64,000 bases of DNA. It comes from Candidatus Latescibacterota bacterium (lineage in GTDB: Bacteria; Latescibacterota; UBA2968). The notes beneath the pieces were generated by a model. That model was given only the letters and a program-made list of their open reading frames with translations. It was not told the origin of the DNA and did not search any database. Shown here piece by piece: positions 27,622 through 35,889 of the stretch. The position numbers and the translations under genes were made by a program. The DNA lies in assembly GCA_022823725.1 (NCBI GenBank), contig JAJEHL010000029.1, positions 60,229 through 124,228 of the forward strand, in the 5' to 3' direction. The first letter of the stretch is position 1; every line of letters starts with the position of its first letter.

Positions 27622-29793
27622 ATGTCATTTCTCAAAAACAGATTAGTGAGCCACATCGCGCTATTTGCCTTTCCCTTTATCGCCGTATTTGTAATAGTCG
27701 GATATTTGGGAAGAGGGGAACAACGCGATCCCATTTTTCGGGTTGCAGAACTAATTGCACAGCAAAAATTTGCCGAAGCATTATCTGCTCTCGACAATAT
27801 GGACACGCGCGATGCCTGGGATACGCACACCACCGCGTTACAACGCGCGATTTGTCTGATGAATCTGGGCAAATACTCAGACGCATTGACAATTTTGCAG
27901 TCTTCGGGCACCACGCGCAAAGAAATTGCCGATTATGTGACCTTTTGGATGGGACAATGCGCCGAGGCTTTGGGACAAGCCAAAGACGCTGAAAACCATT
28001 ATGCAAAAATTCTGCACATGACGCCAGCGAGTTTGCTCGGCGAACAGGCAACACTCCATGCCGCGAGGGCCGCGCTTGCACAGGGCAATGCAGAAGGCGC
28101 TATCGCATATTATCATACACTTATTGACAAGCGCGCGCACGAAGCCGATGCACTGGCCGGGTTGGTTGAGACAAGGACGGCTCTGGGCGATTCTGTTGCT
28201 GCGCGCGAGATGCGCTTGCGATTGATCAAAAACTATCCCAAACACCCATCCGCTTACAAAATGCTCCCCACGCCCAGTAATATGCGCGATGTTGAAGAAC
28301 TCTTTTATTCGGGTGTGGCCTGTATGCATGCCGGAAAATATCAACAGGCTATTGTTTTATTGCGCCGCGTGATCGATGAATCTCAAGATGCCACCTGGCG
28401 GGGAAAAGCGCAATACGAACTGGGTCATGTGTATTATCGCAGTCGAAAATATCTCAAAGCTGAAAACGCGTTTGACCGCGCCTTCAAAGTGTATCATGTG
28501 CCCGAAGCACTTTTTTATCTGGGCCGATGTGCCATTAAGCTCGGGCACGATTTAACGGGAACAACGCGATTTCGTGAATTTGTGCGCCGCTATTCCAACG
28601 CAAAAACCGCACCTGAAGCACTCTGGCAGGCTGCCATGGCCTATGAGCGTCGGGGGCGCCATAGCGATGCGCGCAAACTATTTATAGCGCTGGCAAAAGC
28701 CTATCCCAAAAGCACTTATGCCGACCAGGCTGCGTGGCGTGCGGGATTCGCGCTTTATCAAACGCGCCAATACACGGCTGCCTCCAAAGCCTTTTTGCGC
28801 CTGTCGCGCCAGACCTCTGCGAGCCATCTACGCGATCAGGGATATTACTGGGCGGGCAAATGTTACCAAAAATTGGGACAAAAAGCAGAAGCGCGATTCT
28901 GGATTGAACGCGCCTCAGAGGGGTTTCCCACCTCTTATTACTCAACGCGCGCGCATGCTGTCCTGGGCAAAACAGAAAATGCTTATATCGAAGTGCCCCA
29001 ACCGGGCGAACACCTATCAGTAGGTCAATCCTATACGCCTTCGACGCATATCCCAAAAGGGGATGTATTGGCGTCTATCGGATTATATCGAGATGCCGAG
29101 CGAGAATACGACCGCGCGCGGCAAATTCTCGGGCGCAATTTGTTTGCGCTGGACGATTTGAAGCCGCGTTATGAGCGCGTTCGCGCCATGCACAAGGCAC
29201 TTCAAGTATCCGCACAGCTTGTAATGCTGGAACGCGCGCATGGAATATCCATGACGAGAGCCTCATTCCGTCGATTGTACCCAACGTATTATTGGGGCGA
29301 GATCAACCAGGTAGCGCAAAAAATGAATCTGGATCCCAATCTCATGATCGCCATCATGCGACAGGAAAGCGCGTTTAATACAACTGCTGTATCTCGCGCG
29401 GGCGCACGCGGGCTAATGCAAGTCATGCCACAAACAGGAAGGGACATGGCCCGACTTGTCAAGCTCAAAAATTTTTCAACTGCAGACCTGCACGATCCCC
29501 ACACGTCGATTTTATTGGGCGGAAAACATCTCTCCGACCACATGGGGGCATTTAAAAAAGATAAGCACAGGCAACTTAGTTTGGCACTATCGGCTTATAA
29601 TGCGGGTCTGGATGCTGCAAAGCGATGGGCGAAACGCCTCACAAAACAAGACGTCGATGAATTTATAGAGCGCATTCCCTATAAAGAAACCCGCAATTAC
29701 GTGAAACTCGTGTACCGCAATTATCGCGTTTATTCTTACCTCAACAATACACAGGCAGAGGTAGAAATATCATTGGGACATGAAAATGAATGA
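27622..29793 (+). CDS. Soluble lytic murein transglycosylase with TPR region
   Basis: 723 aa. An N-terminal hydrophobic segment (ALFAFPFIAVFVIVGYLG) should act as signal or anchor. Residues about 40-480 are TPR or Sel1-like helical repeats (KAENAFDRAFKVYHVPEALF, YYWAGKCYQKLGQKAEARFW). The last 170 residues are an SLT domain with the catalytic Glu in RQESAFNTTAVSRAGARGL and the MQVMPQT motif, then LSAYNAG. It cleaves peptidoglycan in the periplasm with formation of 1,6-anhydromuramic ends, like Slt70. ATG 27622 is chosen because the promoter at 27561-27589 lies across the longer frame. Confidence 0.9.
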   Translation: MSFLKNRLVSHIALFAFPFIAVFVIVGYLGRGEQRDPIFRVAELIAQQKFAEALSALDNMDTRDAWDTHTTALQRAICLMNLGKYSDALTILQSSGTTRKEIADYVTFWMGQCAEALGQAKDAENHYAKILHMTPASLLGEQATLHAARAALAQGNAEGAIAYYHTLIDKRAHEADALAGLVETRTALGDSVAAREMRLRLIKNYPKHPSAYKMLPTPSNMRDVEELFYSGVACMHAGKYQQAIVLLRRVIDESQDATWRGKAQYELGHVYYRSRKYLKAENAFDRAFKVYHVPEALFYLGRCAIKLGHDLTGTTRFREFVRRYSNAKTAPEALWQAAMAYERRGRHSDARKLFIALAKAYPKSTYADQAAWRAGFALYQTRQYTAASKAFLRLSRQTSASHLRDQGYYWAGKCYQKLGQKAEARFWIERASEGFPTSYYSTRAHAVLGKTENAYIEVPQPGEHLSVGQSYTPSTHIPKGDVLASIGLYRDAEREYDRARQILGRNLFALDDLKPRYERVRAMHKALQVSAQLVMLERAHGISMTRASFRRLYPTYYWGEINQVAQKMNLDPNLMIAIMRQESAFNTTAVSRAGARGLMQVMPQTGRDMARLVKLKNFSTADLHDPHTSILLGGKHLSDHMGAFKKDKHRQLSLALSAYNAGLDAAKRWAKRLTKQDVDEFIERIPYKETRNYVKLVYRNYRVYSYLNNTQAEVEISLGHENE

Positions 29794-29986
29794 GCGACCG
29801 CTGTGGTTGATTTTGGAAGACGCATTTATCATCCTGTGCATCGGGGCACTCTGGCCGGGCATCCTGGGCTGGCAGGGCCTGATATGGGATATGGTGCAAT
29901 ATATCGCACTTATTGGACTCGTGTGGATTTTAATACGGAGGATTGGTCGCTATCGGATGAGGCGGGAAGAAGGTGACGACGATTAA
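29780..29986 (+). CDS. Small two-helix membrane protein
   Basis: 68 aa overlapping the end of the transglycosylase gene by 14 bases, so probably translated from the same message. Two hydrophobic stretches are visible (FIILCIGALWPGILGW and YIALIGLVWILIRRI), then a charged cytoplasmic tail RMRREEGDDD. No family recognised; a role near the transglycosylase is only suggested by position. Confidence 0.55.
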   Translation: MKMNERPLWLILEDAFIILCIGALWPGILGWQGLIWDMVQYIALIGLVWILIRRIGRYRMRREEGDDD

Positions 29987-30022
29987 TTGACCATCTCCCC
30001 AAACCAAATAGGAATCCCGAAC

Positions 30023-30829
30023 ATGGACGAACACGAAAAATTCTTCTTTGACCTCAACGGCTACCTCGTCGTTGAAAATGCTCTAACACCCGACGAAATT
30101 GCCGCGTGTAACAAAGCCATTGACAACAACCCCGACAGGATGCGCATTCGCCCGCCAGAGCAATCCCTCTCCGGCGAGTCCAAAACACTCAAGGGCAAAC
30201 ACGGACGCACCGATTTGGGCGGCATGCTCACCTGGCCCAAACCCTGGTGCCAACCCTTCCGCGATTTACTCGCCCACCCAAATATCGTCCCATACCTCGC
30301 GGAATTGCTGCGCGAAGACTGTCGTCTCGACCACCTCTATGGCATCGTCATGGAAAAAGGGGCCGAAGGCCATGTCATGCACGGCGGGGGCACGGCTGAC
30401 GACCTGACGCACTTCTATCAATTTCACAACGGGCGCATGCGCTGTGGCCTCACCGTAGTCTCCTGGGTACTCACCGATTGCAACCCCGGCGAGGGCGGAT
30501 TTGCCTGCATTCCCGGCAGCCACAAATCCAACTACAAAACACCCCGCGATGTCGCACGTGTAGATCGAGATATGGGCGTAGTAAAGCAAGTCCCTGCAAA
30601 AGCAGGGTCGGCCATCATCTTCACAGAAGCACTCGCACATGGCACGCTCCCCTGGACAGCCGACCATCAACGCAGATCCATTCTCTACAAATACTCGCCC
30701 GGTACGCTGACCTATTCATCGCGGTATTTGCCGCCAGATGTGGAAAAAGCACTCGACGAATTTACACCCACACAACGCGCCCTGCTCGAACCGCCCTACC
30801 GCACAAACCGCCCGCGCGTCACCCAATAA
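30023..30829 (+). CDS. Phytanoyl-CoA dioxygenase (PhyH) family protein
   Basis: About 268 aa. FFFDLNGYLVVENALTPDEI is the PhyH-type N-terminus. The expected iron motif is altered: where HxD is usual the region reads MHGGGTADDLTHFYQF, with HGG, while CIPGSHKSNYKTP and the distal EALAHGTLPWTADHQRR (His and Arg) are kept. Members of the subgroup with HGG can still bind iron, so activity is possible but not certain. The start at ATG 30023 has GGAA upstream; an in-frame TTG at 29987 is less likely. It reads into the epimerase gene with a 4-base gap. Confidence 0.8.
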   Translation: MDEHEKFFFDLNGYLVVENALTPDEIAACNKAIDNNPDRMRIRPPEQSLSGESKTLKGKHGRTDLGGMLTWPKPWCQPFRDLLAHPNIVPYLAELLREDCRLDHLYGIVMEKGAEGHVMHGGGTADDLTHFYQFHNGRMRCGLTVVSWVLTDCNPGEGGFACIPGSHKSNYKTPRDVARVDRDMGVVKQVPAKAGSAIIFTEALAHGTLPWTADHQRRSILYKYSPGTLTYSSRYLPPDVEKALDEFTPTQRALLEPPYRTNRPRVTQ

Positions 30830-30833
30830 TCCC

Positions 30834-31559
30834 ATGAACATCCTCATCCTCGGTGGCAATGGTTTTCTCGGTCCTTATGTCGTCAAAGCACTCGAAGACC
30901 ACCACCATCTTCGCGTCACTGACCTCCTACCCATCGATACTCCGCACGACACCCGGCAGGTCGATGTATCCGATTTTGCTCAAGTCATGTCCGCTGCAGA
31001 GGGCATGGATGTCATCATCAACTGCTCTGTTCAGCGCACCCATCGCAAAATTGCTTTTGGCGTGAACACAATGGGAACACACAACGCGCTCCGCGCCGCA
31101 GTTGCCTGTGGCATGAAACGCTTTATCAATACAGGACCGCGCTTCTCACTCGTCGGCCCTTCCTATCTCGATTACGACCATACCATTTCTGAAAAAATTC
31201 CCCCACAACCCGGCACGGGACTCTACGCCATGAGCAAAGGCCTCGGCCTCGAAATCTGCCGACTCTTCAGCGAACAGTTTCCACTACACATCCTCTCGCT
31301 CATCTTCTCGCGCTTTCGAGAGCCTACCGCCGATCCACACAACACAGACGACAGCACCCTCAGCATATCGGCCAGAGATGCCGCACAAGCCGTTAAGTGC
31401 GCCATAGAAGTCGATCTCCAAACACTCCCATCGCGCTTTGAAGTCTTCTTCATCACCACAGACCTGCCGCACAATCGCTTCCCAAACACGCGCGCACGCA
31501 CAATACTCGGTTTTGATCCCCAGGACAAACTCGAAACCTACTGGACAAAACCCGCCTGA
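30834..31559 (+). CDS. NAD-dependent epimerase/dehydratase family protein (short, divergent)
   Basis: 241 aa starting with NILILGGNGFLGPYVVKAL, the GxxGxxG Rossmann motif of extended SDRs. Later parts (DVIINCSVQRTHR, NTMGTHNALRAAVACG) fit the fold. The YxxxK catalytic pair is present as LYAMSKGLG. It is shorter than full epimerases (about 310 aa). It starts 4 bases after the dioxygenase gene and is likely co-translated, so the two may act on one substrate. Confidence 0.8.
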   Translation: MNILILGGNGFLGPYVVKALEDHHHLRVTDLLPIDTPHDTRQVDVSDFAQVMSAAEGMDVIINCSVQRTHRKIAFGVNTMGTHNALRAAVACGMKRFINTGPRFSLVGPSYLDYDHTISEKIPPQPGTGLYAMSKGLGLEICRLFSEQFPLHILSLIFSRFREPTADPHNTDDSTLSISARDAAQAVKCAIEVDLQTLPSRFEVFFITTDLPHNRFPNTRARTILGFDPQDKLETYWTKPA

Positions 31560-31642
31560 ATCGCCACCTGCTGTCCCGTATTTGCCGATTCAAAAATCGC
31601 GTCTATCAATCCCATTGACACCCGCAAATATTCTATTTTAGC
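31538..31642 (-). pseudogene. Relic of the C-terminus of a Gfo/Idh/MocA oxidoreductase
   Basis: On the minus strand the gap reads EYLRVSMGLIDAIFESA then NTGQQVAI before a stop at 31538. This is the usual last segment of Gfo/Idh/MocA dehydrogenases (EYLRxSMGLIDAIFESA). No upstream part of such a gene is present: its 5' side is the intact zinc alcohol dehydrogenase, whose end it overlaps in another frame. The last few codons run antisense into the epimerase gene and are not meaningful. It is best read as a deletion remnant. Confidence 0.65.
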
Positions 31643-32571
31643 GTCACAACCCCTTTAATATAGCTCTCATCGCCCGCTACAATTTGCGCCATCAAAGTCG
31701 GATAATCTTCGAGCGCTGCCGTATGTGTCACCAGCGGTTTGAGATCGATAATACCTTTGTGAATAAGGCGAATCGCAGGTTCAAAAGTATCTCGCAATTT
31801 TGAAGCCGGCGCAGAATTGACAACGGTAAATCCCCCCAAATGCCACTTTGTGGGATCAAAAGAGGCCGTCTGCCCCTTGAGCCAGCCAAAGAGATTGATG
31901 CGTCCACCGCGTTTCACAATATCGGTAGATAGATCCAGACCGGCCTGGCTCCCAGAAGTATCGACAACCACGTCAATCTCTCTACTCTTGAGTTCGCGCG
32001 ATAAATCTTGTAGATCTGCTTCAGCCGTGTTATACACCTCGCCAACGCCGAGTTGTTGTGCCAAATCCAGACGGCTTTGCACAATATCCAGAACGATCAA
32101 ATCATCGAGGGGATAGCGCAAAAGTCCTTGCAGAATCAACAAGCCCATAAATCCACAGCCGACGACCCCAATGCGATTCCCCGGCTGAATCTGGCAATGG
32201 TCTATACCCGTAACAGCACAGGACACGGGTTCGACAATCCAGTATTCATCCGGCAAATCGGATTCTGGAATTTTGAAAACTCGCTGTGCGGATAAGTTGC
32301 GGACATTGGCAAAACCACCACCGGCAACCCGGTCGCCTTCTTTAAAACCCGTGACACCATCACCTATTTTGGCGACATAACCAACACCTTCGTGTCCCGG
32401 AGGTGCCATCGGATGCATCTGATTGCCGAGTTTGGCCGTAACCACATCCCACGAACATATCCCACATGCGCCGCCTTCAATTTGAATTTCATCCGTGCCC
32501 GGGTCGGGCGCTTCCCTTTCAAACAGTTCAATGCTACCATCGTCTAAGTAGCGAAGGGTTTTATTTGACAT
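31633..32571 (-). CDS. Zinc-type alcohol dehydrogenase (MDR family)
   Basis: 312 aa from ATG 32571 (SD AGGAG). It has GACGICSWDVVTAKLG, where the first zinc ligand Cys is seen, GHEGVGYVAKIGDGVTGFKEGDRVAG, and the NAD-binding GVVGCGFMG near residue 150. The structural zinc lobe with four cysteines of many MDR enzymes appears to be absent, which explains the shortness. It likely oxidises a polyol or sugar derivative. The next gene upstream, 16 bases away, is an NAD-dependent epimerase on the same strand. Confidence 0.88.
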   Translation of the reverse strand: MSNKTLRYLDDGSIELFEREAPDPGTDEIQIEGGACGICSWDVVTAKLGNQMHPMAPPGHEGVGYVAKIGDGVTGFKEGDRVAGGGFANVRNLSAQRVFKIPESDLPDEYWIVEPVSCAVTGIDHCQIQPGNRIGVVGCGFMGLLILQGLLRYPLDDLIVLDIVQSRLDLAQQLGVGEVYNTAEADLQDLSRELKSREIDVVVDTSGSQAGLDLSTDIVKRGGRINLFGWLKGQTASFDPTKWHLGGFTVVNSAPASKLRDTFEPAIRLIHKGIIDLKPLVTHTAALEDYPTLMAQIVAGDESYIKGVVTLK

Positions 32572-32587
32572 GATCTTCTCCTGTTGT

Positions 32588-33514
32588 TTACACACCCCGC
32601 TGATCAAACCAGGCGCGATAAGTCCGCACGCCGGATTCGAGATCGTATTTGGGTTCGTAACCGAGTTGTTCTCTGGCAAGGGTAATATCGAGTGGCGCAC
32701 CGCGCTCGAGGTTGACGCCCGGTCCAACTTCATACCGGGGATTGCCCGGCGAATGCCGCCGCACGACTTCGATAATTTCGTCAATGGGATTGTACGTACC
32801 CGTGGCAATATTAAAAGATCGGCTGGCGACATTTGTCGCCCTGAGCATGAGCAAAACACCCCGCGCTGCATCTTCGATATAAGTCCAATCGGCCTTTTGC
32901 TCGCGGCCTTTTGGCAGACTCACATCCTGTCCACTCAGCCCCGCAAAAATGCGCGTATTAAAGCCCGCGTCCGGGCCAGGGGCATTGGGAGGACCATACA
33001 AAAAAAATAGACGCGCACACAGAACATCAATGCCATAAGTCGCATAATACTGGTGGCAAAGATGTTCCGACATAGCCTTGGTCGCGCCATAGGGGTCGCT
33101 GGGAATCATGGGCGTGTCTTCCGTCAGCGGTCCGTCTTGCTTGCCATAAACCGCGCCGCTGGATACATATACCACCTTCAGACCGCCGACCTGTCGCGCA
33201 ACTTCGAGGATATTGTGCGTCCCCCCCACATTGACCTGTGTCGCAAAATGAGGGTTATCGCGCACATCTCCCCCCAAAAGCGCGGCAGTATGGACAATAC
33301 CCGTGAGATCCGGATTATTGCGTACAATTTCATTGATATGTGCAAGGCCCAGCATATTGCCTTCAACAAAGGTGATGCGATCAGACACATGAGACAAAAA
33401 ATCGTCGCTCCGTTCAAACATATCAAAAGCGATGACATCTTCGCCCTCTTCGGCGAGGAGTTTGGTGACCCAAGAACCGACAAAGCCAGAGCCGCCAGTG
33501 ACGAGAATAGACAT
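32588..33514 (-). CDS. NAD-dependent sugar epimerase/dehydratase
   Basis: 308 aa extended SDR. ILVTGGSGFVGSWV is the nucleotide-binding motif, HTAALLGGDVRDNP and YVSSGAVYGKQ follow, and the catalytic pair is in PYGATKAMSEHL (YxxxK). C-terminal parts (PGPDAGFNTRIFAGL, DWTYIEDAARGV) match UDP-glucose 4-epimerase-like proteins. Substrate unresolved. It heads a two-gene unit with the zinc alcohol dehydrogenase; SD GGAG. Confidence 0.88.
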   Translation of the reverse strand: MSILVTGGSGFVGSWVTKLLAEEGEDVIAFDMFERSDDFLSHVSDRITFVEGNMLGLAHINEIVRNNPDLTGIVHTAALLGGDVRDNPHFATQVNVGGTHNILEVARQVGGLKVVYVSSGAVYGKQDGPLTEDTPMIPSDPYGATKAMSEHLCHQYYATYGIDVLCARLFFLYGPPNAPGPDAGFNTRIFAGLSGQDVSLPKGREQKADWTYIEDAARGVLLMLRATNVASRSFNIATGTYNPIDEIIEVVRRHSPGNPRYEVGPGVNLERGAPLDITLAREQLGYEPKYDLESGVRTYRAWFDQRGV

Positions 33515-33674
33515 ATTGATCTCCAGATGGGTTAAAATTGACAGTTTTCGACCCTATGATAATTGTCCCCATGGGGGATGTCAACGGCTTTGTGCGAAAG
33601 GCTTGACTTTGGCAATGGATTTCGTAACCTCATACACGACATGTATTCTAATATCAATTTTTTGGAGGATAACA

Positions 33675-34844
33675 ATGGCAACAGTAAAACTGACCGTTCA
33701 CGCAGGCCCTCACAATCGGATCAACTGTCCAGTCTCAGCAGTGGTCGAAACACCGGAAAGCGCGACAACGGCAACTTTGAGCACGGGAAATGTAGAAATT
33801 CCCTGTCAGGTAACGCCCGTAAGCGACGGTTTGCAGGTCAATTTCATTATCGATAATCTCGAGGCGGGCCAAACCGCAGAGTACGAACTCGCAATAGGAA
33901 AAGAATCCAAAGATCGCGGACACGGTGTGGAAGTCACACAAGGAGAAAATGAAGTATCTGTCTCGGTTGATGGTCAGCATTTTACGACCTATTGCTATGG
34001 TGCAGAACTCGCCCGCCCGCTTTTGTATCCCGTCATCGGGCCTTATGGCGATCCGGTAACGCGGCGGTTGGCCACGCCAGCAGATGGACGGGAAATGGAT
34101 CACCATCACCATCGCTCAGTCTGGATTGCACACGGAGAAGTGAACGGCGCAGACAACTGGTCAGAAGGCGAATCTCACGGGCGGATTTTGCATCGAGACT
34201 TTGAATTGCTCGAAAGCGGACCCGTATTGGGACGGATTGTATCGAATAGCGATTGGGTGGGCATGGATGGTTGGACGGGACCTCCGGGTAGAAATCGCGA
34301 GATTTTGGATCAACACGCAGAGTGGATTGTGTACAACACGCCCTCTTCCGTGAGAATCATGGATTTGCACCTCACGCTCACCGCCCGAAACATGGATGTG
34401 TTATTCGGCGACACAAAAGAAGGCGGTCTGGCGTCTATTCGCGTGGAAGAGACAATGGAGGTAAAACGCGGCCTGGGCGGCAAAATCGAGAACGGCATTG
34501 GCGGCATCGATGAGGATGAGACCTGGGGAAAACGCGCGCCGTGGTGCCATTATTCAGGTCCAGTAAACGGCAATATAACAGGCGTTGCCATCATGGATCA
34601 CCCCGACAGCTTCCGACACCCCACGCACTGGCACGTACGCAATTACGGATTGATGACCGCCAATCCTTTTGGACACTCGTATTTTTACGGCGATGAAAGC
34701 CGTCGCGGGCATCACACACTTTCGCAGGGCGAGTCGATCGTGGGCATATATCGCTATTATTTCCACAAAGGCGACGCCACCGATGGCAATATCCGCGAGC
34801 GGTATCACGACTTCGCCCACCCACCGAAAGTTGATCAGGATTAA
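33675..34844 (+). CDS. PmoA-family (DUF6807) protein
   Basis: 389 aa starting at ATG 33675 with GGAGG in front; the open frame upstream overlaps the epimerase gene start and is not coding. The hallmark MDHHHHRSVWIAHGEVNGADNW region (given as positions about 140-165) corresponds to the DHxHHRG.W.AHG motif of the PmoA/DUF6807 family, and HPTHWHVRNYGLMTANPFG is the usual late motif. The family is named after a methane-oxidation study, but members are widespread in glycan-degrading bacteria and their reaction is unknown. There is no signal peptide. Confidence 0.85.
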   Translation: MATVKLTVHAGPHNRINCPVSAVVETPESATTATLSTGNVEIPCQVTPVSDGLQVNFIIDNLEAGQTAEYELAIGKESKDRGHGVEVTQGENEVSVSVDGQHFTTYCYGAELARPLLYPVIGPYGDPVTRRLATPADGREMDHHHHRSVWIAHGEVNGADNWSEGESHGRILHRDFELLESGPVLGRIVSNSDWVGMDGWTGPPGRNREILDQHAEWIVYNTPSSVRIMDLHLTLTARNMDVLFGDTKEGGLASIRVEETMEVKRGLGGKIENGIGGIDEDETWGKRAPWCHYSGPVNGNITGVAIMDHPDSFRHPTHWHVRNYGLMTANPFGHSYFYGDESRRGHHTLSQGESIVGIYRYYFHKGDATDGNIRERYHDFAHPPKVDQD

Positions 34845-34950
34845 AGGATGAAAGGATGATCAGGATAACCCCACCTCCCAAAGCCCTGGAGCAGGGCATC
34901 CTGGAAATCCTTAAATCCTGAAAATCCTGATCGGGATTAAAGGATTAAAT
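34832..34950. repeat. AGGAT-rich palindromic dispersed repeat
   Basis: GATCAGGAT units at the left and AATCCTGAAAATCCTGATC at the right form an inverted repeat around a small hairpin GCCCT (34883-34887)/AGGGC (34893-34897). The element overlaps the last codons of the PmoA-family gene and ends at the start of the SDR gene. Related stretches occur at 49457-49505 and 55251-55291. No gene inside. Confidence 0.6.
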
Positions 34951-34951
34951 C

Positions 34952-35731
34952 ATGGACCTCAATCTCACCAACAAAGTCGCCCTCATCACCGGGGGCAGTC
35001 GCGGTATTGGCCGCGCAACCGCATTGCGATTTGCCGCAGAAGGTTGCAACATCGCCCTGTGTGCACGCGGGCAAGCGGGCATTGACAAAACGCTTGAAGA
35101 AATTCGCGCACACGACGTCGAGGCATTTGGAATCGCGCTCGATGTAGCCGAACCCGGCGAAACCGAGCGATTTGTCAATGCAGCCGCAGATGCACTCGGC
35201 GGCGTTGATATCCTCGTCAACAACGTGGGCGGCACAGCCGGATCGCGCGAACTCCTCTCCTCCACAGACGCCGACTGGCAACAAACCTTTGACCTCAACC
35301 TTTTTCACGCGGTCCGCGCCAGCCGCGTGGCTGTTCCCCACATGACAAAAAGAAATGGCGGCAGTATTGTCACCATCTCTTCCATCTCCGGTTGGAAACC
35401 CGCAAACAGGGGCGCGCAATACGGCGCAACCAAAGCCGCTGAAATATTTCTCGCTGGCGCACTCGCGTGGGAACTGGCAGACCACAACATCCGCGTCAAC
35501 ACCGTCTGCCCGGGTTCGCTTCTTTTTCCCGGCGGCGGTTGGGAACGCTTCCAAAACGAAACACCGGAAGAATACGAAATATTCCGCACGCGCGAGTTTC
35601 CCGCACAGCGACTCGGCACGGACTTTGAAGTCGCCGATGTCGTCGTATTTCTCTCATCTGACCGCGCGAGCTGGATCAACGGCGCATCCATTCCCGTTGA
35701 TGGCGCGCAGGGAAGACCCACGGCTTTTTGA
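34952..35731 (+). CDS. Short-chain dehydrogenase/reductase
   Basis: 259 aa classical SDR. VALITGGSRGIGRATALRF is the TGxxxGIG motif, NNVGG is the NNAG equivalent, and the catalytic Ser-Tyr-Lys reads ISSISGW, then YGATKAAEIF. CPGSLLFPGG and the C-terminal WINGASIPVDGAQG are also typical. It reduces or oxidises an unknown carbonyl/alcohol with NAD(P). A strong terminator follows at 35748. Confidence 0.92.
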   Translation: MDLNLTNKVALITGGSRGIGRATALRFAAEGCNIALCARGQAGIDKTLEEIRAHDVEAFGIALDVAEPGETERFVNAAADALGGVDILVNNVGGTAGSRELLSSTDADWQQTFDLNLFHAVRASRVAVPHMTKRNGGSIVTISSISGWKPANRGAQYGATKAAEIFLAGALAWELADHNIRVNTVCPGSLLFPGGGWERFQNETPEEYEIFRTREFPAQRLGTDFEVADVVVFLSSDRASWINGASIPVDGAQGRPTAF

Positions 35732-35747
35732 GTCATTGCACAATAAT

Positions 35748-35795
35748 AAATCGGGCATATCGAATGACTCGACATGCCCGATTTTGTATTTATCG
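35748..35795 (+). terminator. Rho-independent terminator after the SDR gene
   Basis: An 11-bp perfect stem, AAATCGGGCAT (35748-35758) with ATGCCCGATTT (35774-35784), loop of 15 bases, followed by T-rich sequence. It separates the SDR gene from dxs. Confidence 0.8.
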
Positions 35796-35889
35796 TTTCT
35801 TTTTTAGAACTTTGTGATTTTTCAGGTGTTGCTTATATTAAACATGCGTTGCGAATAGCATTACTGACCCTGTCACAAGGAAAGACATC

